From an uncultured Eubacteriales bacterium (lineage in GTDB: Bacteria > Bacillota_A > Clostridia > Christensenellales > Aristaeellaceae), in the NCBI GenBank assembly GCA_900553645.1, contig USEE01000139.1, positions 1-5,032 of the forward strand: a DNA stretch of 5,032 nucleotides, given 5' to 3'. The position numbers and the translations under genes were made by a program. Below, in pieces: positions 1-5,032 of this stretch. The first letter of the stretch is position 1. Every line of letters starts with the position of its first letter. The notes beneath the pieces are model-generated. The model was not told the DNA's origin, ran no database searches, and saw nothing but the letters and a program-made list of their open reading frames with translations.

Positions 1-1
1 G

Positions 2-160
2 TTTAATGTAGACGGCACCAATATTTCCGACGTGCGCATCGAATATACCATCGAATGCCCGCGCCCCGGCTGAACCTAGGCCTACGCACATGTGTACGAC
101 GTGTTCAGGCAGGTGTACGGCCACATCAACCCGATACACAAGGCGCTCCGGAAGCGTTAA
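2..160 (+). pseudogene. Broken 3' end of a gene, possibly an FGGY-family carbohydrate kinase
   Basis: Only one forward frame is open at the left edge. It reads 23 codons to TGA (71-73), has TAG two codons later (77-79), and then continues in the same frame for 26 codons to TAA (158-160). The part after the stops still looks like protein, with the pattern AYAHVYDVFRQVYG followed by NPIHKAL. This resembles the Y-x-x-x-Y-x-x-(Y/F)-x-x-(L/V)-Y helix that ends many FGGY sugar kinases (xylulokinase-like), and the PRPG just before the stops sits where those proteins have a P-x-P element. Two nearby stops in a frame that is otherwise coding suggest decay by substitution, not a frameshift, because the neighbouring frames are not coherent here. 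TGA and TAA end the other genes in the window, so stop recoding is unlikely. The family call is tentative, as only about 50 residues are visible. A true end at TGA 71 with a decayed extension, or a sequencing error, is also possible. Confidence 0.4.
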
Positions 161-259
161 TGCGCAGGAAAATTGCGATTAGTGCAGACTCGATTTAATG
201 TAAAGCAGGTACAATTAAGTCGTTTGCTGGGTACGTTAAGGCAGGAGGAGAAGTCCGCT

Positions 260-331
260 TTGCTTAAAATGTGCGCTTACCGTGCGGCGGCGGCTTATGC
301 CTTAAAAAAACAAAGCAGACGCGGCGTATAA
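260..331 (+). CDS. Possible 23-residue leader peptide with a strong ribosome binding site
   Basis: A near-perfect Shine-Dalgarno sequence, GGAGGAG at 243-249, is followed after 10 bases by TTG (260-262). That opens a short frame of 23 codons ending at TAA 329-331, giving MLKMCAYRAAAAYALKKQ and then a basic SRRGV end. The only other start is an in-frame ATG at 269, which lies too far from the ribosome site. No family is recognised. The frame sits just upstream of the sigma-like gene, and its 3' end overlaps a GC-rich stem (321-338). A translated leader that influences the downstream gene is therefore conceivable. The start codon is weak and the peptide is short, so the ribosome-site-like sequence could be chance. 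The strong AGGAGG-type site is what makes it worth listing. Confidence 0.22.
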   Translation: MLKMCAYRAAAAYALKKQSRRGV

Positions 332-374
332 ATGCCGCCTGAATATATGCGATTAATGTGCCGCACGGGCGGCG
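321..374 (+). other. Competing GC-rich stems in the leader of the sigma-like gene
   Basis: The segment GCCGCC (334-339) has three possible partners: GCGGC at 321-325 (loop of 8), GGCGGC within 366-374 downstream (a 9-pair stem with two G-U pairs, 333-341 with 366-374), and GGCGGC at 286-294 upstream. These pairings exclude one another. The downstream stem ends six bases before the GAGG ribosome site of the gene at 391, so it could affect access to that site. No U tract follows, so this is not an intrinsic terminator. In a GC-rich region some pairing is expected by chance. Confidence 0.25.
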
Positions 375-379
375 ATTGT

Positions 380-383
380 GAGG
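380..383 (+). promoter_or_regulatory. Ribosome binding site that supports the TTG start at 391
   Basis: GAGG at 380-383 lies seven bases before TTG at 391. An in-frame TGA at 379-381 blocks any start further upstream, and the first in-frame ATG comes only at codon 16, which would cut into the sigma region 2 helix. TTG at 391 is therefore the best start. Confidence 0.7.
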
Positions 384-390
384 CTGGAAC

Positions 391-1638
391 TTGAAATACC
401 ATATTGACGAACACAAAAACTACATCCAGAAGGTCATGAACAAGTGGCAGAGCATATACCGCATGGCGCACGCCGCCACCGGTTCGAGCGAGCTGGCCGA
501 GCTGGTGCTGCAAGAGGCGCTGCTGGATGCATATATCCATGTGGACGACGGCTCTTTGCGCGAGAACATGCGCCGCGCGATTACCGAAAGTGCGATGGCG
601 CACCTGAAGGCCGCGCGCAAGGCCGGGCATCTGGATGTGGACTGGGACGGCTTTACCCGCCGTCCCGACGGGCTGAGCGAGCAGGACACGCCCATATGGG
701 ACTTCATGCACGAGCAGACCGTGCAGGTCAAGCGCGTGATACTTCTTCGGTACATGCTGCGCTGGTCGCCGCGCCAGATCGCCGACGCGATGGACATGCA
801 CACCGGCGAGGTGAAGGAGCTTATAACCCGCACTATGGCGCAGCTTCAGCGGCGCATGGGTTCATCCCTGCCCACGACGCGCAACGTGCGCATATCGCCG
901 CTGGACAGGACGCTGGTGCGCGTGCTCAGGCTGGAGCTTAATCGCGGCGGTGACGATCTGCCCGACGTGGGCGCGGTAATGCAGGCGTTCGAGCAGGACG
1001 CGGCCGCCGTGCGCCGCCCCAACATGACCGCGCGCAAGCTGACCGGCGGCGTGCTGCGCATGGCGATTGCACTGGTGCTGGCGCTGATATTCTATCTGGG
1101 CGCGATAATGGCGCAGGACCCGTTCGGCCAGACCACGCACATATCGCAGACCCCCGACCCGGACGCGACCGCCGCGCCCGTGCTGACCCTGCCCGCGCTG
1201 GGCGGGTACGAGATGATCGACGCGGGCAGACAAATGTCGATCACCAACCTGAGCGAACTGGAATACTATTTCTCGCTGCCCGTGGCGCGCCTTAACGACG
1301 CGGCATGGAACATAAGCGCGGCGTACATACGCGACGAGCGCGGCATAGGCGGCGCGACCACGCGCGCGGCGGTGATTGAGTACTCGGACGCCAACGGCCA
1401 GACGGTCAAACTGCGCAGTATGCTGCCGGGCAGCGAGGCGTGTGAGCGGCTGGAGGATCAAATGGCATATATAGGCAGTGCGGCTGTGCTGAGCGGCCAG
1501 ACTGCCGTCCAGCTCCAATCGGGGAGTCTGGCGCGTATCTACACGATGATAGGTCAGGCGGTGTATTGCATCGAGGGCGAAATCCCGATGAGCGAGCTGA
1601 ATACGCTGGCTGAGGAAGTCAATGTGGCTCAGGCATAA
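391..1638 (+). CDS. Membrane-anchored ECF sigma-like protein with an exported C-terminal domain
   Basis: The 415-residue protein has three parts. Residues about 12-156 resemble an ECF sigma factor. IYRMAHAATGSSELAELVLQ (22-41) matches the sigma region 2 helices. Residues 113-156, with VILLRYMLRWSPRQIADAMD and then TGEVKELITRTMAQLQ, match the region 4 helix-turn-helix (L-R-Y, S-x-x-x-I-A, G-x-V-K). A basic linker (157-220) leads to one membrane span, about 221-240 (VLRMAIALVLALIFYLGAIM). Arg and Lys before it and Asp after it predict N-inside, C-outside. The outer part (about 245-415) ends in AVYCIEGEIPMSELNTLAEE, similar to the end of DUF4367-type domains. The only two cysteines, C351 and C393, are both in this outer part and could form a disulfide. 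Classical ECF factors are about 160-200 residues, soluble, and paired with a separate membrane anti-sigma; no such partner gene is adjacent here. The inferred role is an envelope-signal-responsive transcription regulator. Whether it still binds RNA polymerase or only DNA is unknown. A terminator follows, so it is probably transcribed alone. Confidence 0.75.
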   Translation: MKYHIDEHKNYIQKVMNKWQSIYRMAHAATGSSELAELVLQEALLDAYIHVDDGSLRENMRRAITESAMAHLKAARKAGHLDVDWDGFTRRPDGLSEQDTPIWDFMHEQTVQVKRVILLRYMLRWSPRQIADAMDMHTGEVKELITRTMAQLQRRMGSSLPTTRNVRISPLDRTLVRVLRLELNRGGDDLPDVGAVMQAFEQDAAAVRRPNMTARKLTGGVLRMAIALVLALIFYLGAIMAQDPFGQTTHISQTPDPDATAAPVLTLPALGGYEMIDAGRQMSITNLSELEYYFSLPVARLNDAAWNISAAYIRDERGIGGATTRAAVIEYSDANGQTVKLRSMLPGSEACERLEDQMAYIGSAAVLSGQTAVQLQSGSLARIYTMIGQAVYCIEGEIPMSELNTLAEEVNVAQA

Positions 1639-1655
1639 GGCGCAGGGCTGCGCTT
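1638..1655 (+). other. Short hairpin at the stop codon of the sigma-like gene
   Basis: GCGCAG (1640-1645) is complementary to CTGCGC (1648-1653). With flanking A-U and G-U pairs, and the inner pair opened to make a loop, this forms a compact stem starting at the TAA stop. There is no U tract, so it is probably 3'-end structure ahead of the true terminator at 1683. Confidence 0.35.
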
Positions 1656-1682
1656 ATTGCCTTACAAACCGAATATGCGGTA

Positions 1683-1715
1683 AAGCCGGGGCAAACGTTC
1701 CGGCTTGTTTTTTTT
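1683..1715 (+). terminator. Rho-independent terminator after the sigma-like gene
   Basis: AAGCCGG (1683-1689) pairs perfectly with CCGGCTT (1700-1706). The stem can extend inward by G-U, G-U and C-G pairs to a four-base loop. After one G comes a run of eight T (1708-1715). It lies 45 bases after the stop at 1638, so it should end that transcript and separate it from the MATE operon. Confidence 0.9.
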
Positions 1716-1795
1716 ATGCCTTTACAGGCATCGCGGCGCAACTTTATCGCTATCCTGCAAAACCTGATAAACTTGCCGCGCGTTATGCGTATAAC
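1716..1795. repeat. Three adjoining inverted repeats in the intergenic region
   Basis: Directly after the terminator T run, three hairpins follow almost without gaps. The first is ATGCCT / AGGCAT (1716-1721 with 1726-1731, loop TTAC). The second is a longer interrupted stem, CGCGGC and TTTATC (1732-1748) with GATAAA and GCCGCG (1766-1780). The third is GTTAT / ATAAC (1782-1786 with 1791-1795, loop GCGT). No convincing gene lies in the 309 bases between 1639 and 1947: the one open frame there starts inside the sigma-like gene and has no ribosome site. These repeats could be a decayed mobile or repetitive palindromic element, or a folded RNA, but no known family is recognised. Confidence 0.4.
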
Positions 1796-1874
1796 CAGCC
1801 GGGCAGTGCATGACGTGTGCGCCTTAGCCGTCGTTTCCGGCATTATATAACCGTTTGTTAGTAGCGCCTGTAAG

Positions 1875-1920
1875 ATGTGTGTGATATAATTAAGCCAAGA
1901 ATCAATCACATCCCACACAT
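1875..1920. promoter_or_regulatory. Imperfect inverted repeat around the MATE promoter, candidate operator
   Basis: ATGTGTG (1875-1881) is complementary to CACACAT (1914-1920), and GTGAT (1881-1885) to ATCAC (1905-1909), with a few unpaired bases in the right arm. The dyad covers the extended -10 element and the predicted transcription start. A repressor bound here would block the polymerase, which suits an exporter operon induced by its substrate. The right arm lies in the transcribed leader, but the left arm mostly does not, so an operator is more likely than an RNA hairpin. No regulator gene is visible next to it. Confidence 0.4.
1882..1890 (+). promoter_or_regulatory. Extended -10 promoter for the MATE operon
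   Basis: TATAAT (1885-1890) is a perfect -10 hexamer, preceded by TG one base upstream (1882-1883), which is the extended -10 pattern. No good -35 sits at 16-18 bases: TTGTTA at 1855-1860 is 24 bases away. The extended element may compensate, or an activator may be needed. The predicted start of transcription is near 1896-1898, giving a 5' leader of about 50 bases before the ATG at 1948. Confidence 0.7.
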
Positions 1921-1947
1921 TACTATCAGTACTCGGGAGGAAGCAAA

Positions 1948-3318
1948 ATGCTGGCAAAACTCAAGACGCTGTATACGCCGCCTGCAGGGCTAAAGCCGCT
2001 GTTCACGGGACGCGATTTGGCGCGCATGATCTGGCCGCTGATACTGGAACAGACGCTCTCGCTGACCATAGGCATGGCCGATACCGCGATGGTCGCGCGC
2101 GTGGGCGAGGCGGCGTTGTCGGGCGTATCGCTGGTGGACAGCATAAACGTCGTGCTGATTCAGCTGTTCTCGGCGCTGGCCACCGGCGGCGCGGTCGTGT
2201 CGGCGCAGTATCTGGGACAGGGCTCTCAGGACAAGGCGCAGGACGCGGGGCGGCAGCTGTACGTGCTGTGCCTGCTGGTGTCGGGCGCAATAATGGCGCT
2301 CACGCTCGCGTTCAGGACGCCCATACTCGATCTGATCTATGGCACAATTGAGGCCGACGTAATGGCCAGCGCGCAGATATACTTTACCCTGACCGCGCTC
2401 AGCTATCCGTTCCTCGCGCTATATAACGCGGGCGCGGCGCTGTACCGCTCGATGGGCAAGACGCGCGTGACGCTGATAATATCGATCGTAATGAACGTAA
2501 TCAACCTCGTCGGCAACGCGATAACCATCTATGCGATGGGCATGGGCGCGGCGGGCGCGGGACTTGCGACGCTCATATCGCGCGTGGTCGGCGGCGCGGT
2601 GATCACTTTCCTTTTGCGCAATCCCAAGAACACATTGGCGCTGCGCTCGTATTCGCTGCGGCTCACCGGCGACATGGTGGGGCGCATACTGCGCATAGGC
2701 GTGCCCAGCGGTCTGGAAAACAGCATGTTCTCCTTCGGCAAGCTGCTCGTGGCCTCGCTCATATCCTCTTTGGGCACCACCGCTATAGCGGCCAACGACA
2801 TCGGCAATAACCTGGCCGTGGCGCAGAACATGCCCGGCATGGCCATAAACCTTGCGATAATCACCGTGGTGGGTCAGGCGATGGGCGCGGGTCAGAAGGG
2901 CGAGGCGCGCCGCTATACGCGCGTGCTTATGACCACGATATACATATGCGAATGGCTGCTAAACATACCCATGATAATTTGGGCCGAGCCGCTGGTGCGC
3001 GTGTGCGGCCTGTCGGGCGCGGGCGTGCCCGACGCGGTGTGGATAGTGCTGTTCCACGGCGTGTGGGCGCTGTTTACATGGCCGCTGTCCTTCTCGCTGC
3101 CCAATACGCTGCGCGCGGCGGGCGACGTGCGCTATACCATGATAGTGTCGGTCGTGAGCATGTGGCTGTGCCGCGTGCTGCTCAGCTATGTGCTGGCGTG
3201 GTACGGATTGGGGCTAAAGGCCGTGTGGATCGCCATGATATCCGACTGGGCCGTGCGCGGCGCGTTCTTCTGGGCGCGCTATCGCGGCGATAAGTGGCTT
3301 AAAAAGAAAGTTGTCTGA
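1948..3318 (+). CDS. MATE family multidrug and toxin efflux transporter
   Basis: The 456-residue protein has the usual MATE length and two similar halves, with about 12 predicted membrane helices. In the first half ALSGVSLVDSINVVLIQLF (56-74) leads to the conserved AQYLGQG (86-92), with LYRSMGKTR at 165-173. The second half repeats the pattern with GVPSGLENSMFSFG (251-264), then AIAANDIGNNLAVAQN (279-294) and VGQAMGAG (308-315). LPNTLRAAGDVRYT (384-397) is also typical. The C-terminus is basic (WLKKKVV), consistent with a cytoplasmic end. MATE proteins export organic cations and other compounds through the cytoplasmic membrane using a Na+ or H+ gradient; the substrate and coupling ion cannot be read from this sequence. 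The start is firm: GGGAGG (1935-1940) lies seven bases before the ATG. It is the first gene of a probable operon, with the amidase starting 23 bases after its stop. Ile is encoded mainly by ATA (23 of 35). Confidence 0.93.
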   Translation: MLAKLKTLYTPPAGLKPLFTGRDLARMIWPLILEQTLSLTIGMADTAMVARVGEAALSGVSLVDSINVVLIQLFSALATGGAVVSAQYLGQGSQDKAQDAGRQLYVLCLLVSGAIMALTLAFRTPILDLIYGTIEADVMASAQIYFTLTALSYPFLALYNAGAALYRSMGKTRVTLIISIVMNVINLVGNAITIYAMGMGAAGAGLATLISRVVGGAVITFLLRNPKNTLALRSYSLRLTGDMVGRILRIGVPSGLENSMFSFGKLLVASLISSLGTTAIAANDIGNNLAVAQNMPGMAINLAIITVVGQAMGAGQKGEARRYTRVLMTTIYICEWLLNIPMIIWAEPLVRVCGLSGAGVPDAVWIVLFHGVWALFTWPLSFSLPNTLRAAGDVRYTMIVSVVSMWLCRVLLSYVLAWYGLGLKAVWIAMISDWAVRGAFFWARYRGDKWLKKKVV

Positions 3319-3341
3319 TCAATTTATGTGAGGTAGTCAGC

Positions 3342-4247
3342 ATGCGATATATATCTGATGAAAAGTTCATACATGCGTTTACTCCCAGCCTCAGCCCGAT
3401 AGTCACGATAGACGAGGGCGAGACAGTCACCGTGCACACCGTGGACTGCTATTGCAATGTCTTAAAGGCCGACAACGACCCGTGGCTGGAACTGCGCAAG
3501 CATGTGCCCGGCCCCAACCCCGCGACCGGCCCCATCGAGGTTAAGGGCGCAATGCCGGGCGACACGCTGGCGGTCGAGATACTGGACATACGCCCGATCG
3601 AGTTCGGCATGATGAACGTGCGCCCGGGCGTGGGCTCGCTGGGCGAGTTTGTCGAGGACTGCGTGACCAAGCGGTTTGATGTAAAGGACGGCAAGATCGA
3701 TTTCTTCGGCCGCACGATAGACGCGGTTCCGATGATTGGCGTAATCGGAGCGGCGACTGCCCCCGCCGACGGCGAGATCGATACCGAAACGCCCCATAAG
3801 CACGGCGGCAACATGGACGACCGCCATATAACCGCGGGTTCGACCGTGTATCTGCCGGTGCGTCAGGCGGGCGCGATGCTGGCGCTGGGCGACGTGCACG
3901 CGCTGATGGGCGACGGCGAGGTAGGCATATGCGGCCTTGAGTGCGCCGCCGAAGTCGATCTCAAATGCCATGTGATACACGGCGTGTGCGAGGACTGGCC
4001 GGTCGTGCGCGACGCGCAGGGTTGCTACCGCGTCAACTGCTCGGCCGAAAATCTGGATGCGGCCGCGTATCTGGCGCGCGTGAACCTGCTCAAGTTCCTC
4101 AAGCGCCGCATACATACGCTGACCAATGACCAGCTTATAATGCTGATGAGTCTGGCGGGCGATCTGGAGATTGCTCAGATAGTCGATCCGCTCGTGACCT
4201 GCCGCATGGGCATACGTCCGGGCTATCTGCCTGAGCTGGAGTTCTGA
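3342..4247 (+). CDS. Acetamidase/formamidase family amidohydrolase
   Basis: The 301-residue protein has the normal length of the prokaryotic acetamidase/formamidase (FmdA_AmdA) family and appears complete. Family hallmarks appear in order: the N-terminal TVHTVDCYCNVLKADND (30-46); NPATGPIEVKGAMPGDTLAV (59-78); the signature HGGNMDDRHITAGSTVYLPV (154-173); GDVHALMGDGEVGICGLE (183-200), with the conserved D-x-H and GDGE; and the C-terminal LAGDLEIAQIVDP (271-283). Family members hydrolyse short-chain amides such as formamide or acetamide to the acid and ammonia in the cytoplasm, and no signal peptide is seen. The exact substrate is not resolved by these motifs. GAGG (3330-3333) lies eight bases before the ATG. 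The gene sits 23 bases after the MATE stop and 72 bases before the alcohol dehydrogenase. It may serve nitrogen release or detoxification of a small amide. Confidence 0.92.
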   Translation: MRYISDEKFIHAFTPSLSPIVTIDEGETVTVHTVDCYCNVLKADNDPWLELRKHVPGPNPATGPIEVKGAMPGDTLAVEILDIRPIEFGMMNVRPGVGSLGEFVEDCVTKRFDVKDGKIDFFGRTIDAVPMIGVIGAATAPADGEIDTETPHKHGGNMDDRHITAGSTVYLPVRQAGAMLALGDVHALMGDGEVGICGLECAAEVDLKCHVIHGVCEDWPVVRDAQGCYRVNCSAENLDAAAYLARVNLLKFLKRRIHTLTNDQLIMLMSLAGDLEIAQIVDPLVTCRMGIRPGYLPELEF

Positions 4248-4255
4248 TTATTTTC

Positions 4256-4285
4256 AGGCAGGGGTCAAACGAACGCCTCCTGCCT
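4256..4285 (+). other. Stem-loop between the amidase and alcohol dehydrogenase genes
   Basis: AGGCAGG (4256-4262) pairs perfectly with CCTGCCT (4279-4285) and can be extended inward by one G-U and one G-C pair. The loop is about 12 bases. It begins nine bases after the amidase stop. No T run follows, so it should not terminate transcription on its own. It could mark an mRNA processing or stability point that sets different expression for the two genes. Confidence 0.5.
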
Positions 4286-4319
4286 TACGACTACTAACAA
4301 CAGGTGAGGAGATGGACAT

Positions 4320-5032
4320 ATGAAGAATTTCGAGTTTTTCAGCCCCACGCATTACGTATTCGGCCGCGGCGCGGAGAACAAGGCGGGCGATGAGCTTAAA
4401 AAGCTGGGCGGCACGTATGCACTCATACATTACGGCGGCGGCTCGGCGGTGCGCTCCGGGCTTATCGACCGTGTAAAGCGGTCGCTGGACGAGGCGGGCG
4501 TAAAGTACGAAGTGCTGGGCGGCGCGCAGCCCAACCCGCGCGCGGCGCTGGTGTACAAGGGCATTGAGCTGTGCCGCGAGAAGGGCATAGACTGCCTGCT
4601 GGCCGTGGGCGGCGGCAGCGCGATTGACTCCTGCAAGGCCATTGCGACCGGGCTAAAATACGACGGCGACTTCTGGGACATGTTCGCGGGCAAGGCCAAG
4701 GTGCCGGGTGCGATGCCGTTCGGCGTGGTGCTGACGATGGCGGCGGCGGGTTCGGAAGGTTCCAACAGCTGCGTAATCACCAATGAGGACGGTATGCTCA
4801 AGCGCTCCACCTCGTCCGACTTCAACCGCCCGCGCTTTGCGCTCATGAACCCGGAGCTGACCGAGACGCTGGGCGCGTATCAGACGGCGTGCGGCGTGGC
4901 GGACATGATGAGCCATGTGTTCGAGCGCTACTTTACCAATGTGCCCGACGTTTCGCTGACCGACCGGCTGTGCGAGGCGGTGCTTTCGTCGATAGTCGAG
5001 GCCGCGCCGCGCGCGATTGCGAACCCGCGCGA
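4320..5032 (+). CDS. Iron-containing alcohol dehydrogenase, BDH/YqhD type (5' part only)
   Basis: The first 237 codons are present and the gene runs off the right edge. Full members of this family are about 380-390 residues, so roughly 150 are missing. Seen in the sequence: FEFFSPTHYVFGRG (4-17), typical of the N-terminus; HYGGGSAVRSG (37-47); the dinucleotide-binding AVGGGSAIDSCKAIA (95-109); AAAGSEGSNSCVITNE (141-156); and CGVADMMSHVFERYF (191-205), which holds Asp195 and His199, the first two of the four metal ligands. The other two histidines lie outside the window. The pattern fits the butanol dehydrogenase/YqhD branch, usually NADPH-dependent, which interconverts aldehydes and alcohols in the cytoplasm. 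The start is firm: GAGGAG (4306-4311) lies eight bases before the ATG at 4320. An ATG at 4312 reaches a stop after two more codons and is not used. The gap after the amidase is 72 bases with no terminator, so co-transcription is likely. Confidence 0.92.
   Translation, partial: MKNFEFFSPTHYVFGRGAENKAGDELKKLGGTYALIHYGGGSAVRSGLIDRVKRSLDEAGVKYEVLGGAQPNPRAALVYKGIELCREKGIDCLLAVGGGSAIDSCKAIATGLKYDGDFWDMFAGKAKVPGAMPFGVVLTMAAAGSEGSNSCVITNEDGMLKRSTSSDFNRPRFALMNPELTETLGAYQTACGVADMMSHVFERYFTNVPDVSLTDRLCEAVLSSIVEAAPRAIANPR

Noticed and set aside
71..79. Stop codon recoding (TGA or TAG read as an amino acid)
   Set aside because: TGA ends the MATE and amidase genes at the expected lengths, no selenocysteine-type stem is seen, and two different stops so close together fit decay better.
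2..202. Direct repeat TTTAATGTA at 2-10 and 194-202
   Set aside because: Nine bases repeated once within 200 bases can arise by chance, and nothing around the copies matches a mobile element.
173..215. Possible promoter for the sigma-like gene (TTGCGA with TTTAAT, or TACAAT at 210-215)
   Set aside because: The spacing is wrong (15 or 31 bases) and neither -10 has a matching -35, so it cannot be supported.
295..801. Minus-strand open frame of 168 codons
   Set aside because: It lies opposite the sigma-like gene, shows low-complexity His/Arg/Val composition typical of an antisense shadow, and has no recognisable domain.
862..1518. Minus-strand open frame of 218 codons
   Set aside because: It is antisense to the sigma-like gene, whose domains are coherent, and its composition is that of a GC-rich shadow frame.
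1622..1813. Forward open frame of 63 codons across the terminator
   Set aside because: It starts inside the sigma-like gene with no ribosome site and reads through a clear terminator and several palindromes.
3462..4115. Minus-strand open frame of 217 codons
   Set aside because: It is antisense to the well-supported amidase and carries no recognisable motif.
4256..4285. Terminator after the amidase gene
   Set aside because: The stem is good, but no T run follows it on the + strand.

Overview
The window is GC-rich (roughly 60% by eye), and every supported gene is on the + strand. Shine-Dalgarno sites are strong (GGGAGG, GAGGAG, GAGG), one gene starts with TTG, and one extended -10 promoter and one U-tract terminator are clear. 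These signals and the protein types (a sigma factor fused to an exported DUF4367-like domain, a MATE exporter, a BDH-type iron alcohol dehydrogenase) suggest a Gram-positive bacterium of the Clostridia type, probably an anaerobe. The placement is an inference. An unusual feature for this GC content is heavy use of the Ile codon ATA (23 of 35 Ile codons in the MATE gene, counted by hand).

Layout. Positions 2-160 hold the broken 3' end of a gene: one reading frame interrupted by TGA and TAG, with a tail that resembles the C-terminus of an FGGY sugar kinase. Positions 161-390 form a leader region with a strong ribosome binding site, a possible 23-codon peptide and competing hairpins. Positions 391-1638 encode a 415-residue protein with an ECF-sigma-like N-terminal half, one membrane span and an exported C-terminal domain. 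It ends in a good intrinsic terminator (1683-1715). The next ~230 bases contain several back-to-back inverted repeats, then a promoter whose -10 lies inside an imperfect inverted repeat.

That promoter appears to drive a three-gene run: a MATE exporter (1948-3318), an acetamidase/formamidase family amidase (3342-4247) and an iron-containing alcohol dehydrogenase cut by the window edge (4320-5032). The gaps are 23 and 72 bases, each gene has its own ribosome binding site, and no terminator is visible between them, so co-transcription is likely. An amidase that releases ammonia and a small acid, an oxidoreductase for small aldehydes or alcohols, and an exporter could together handle a small toxic amide or aldehyde. 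The sequence alone does not show the substrate.

The most unusual item is the membrane-tethered sigma-like protein, which looks like a sensor and transcription factor in one chain.
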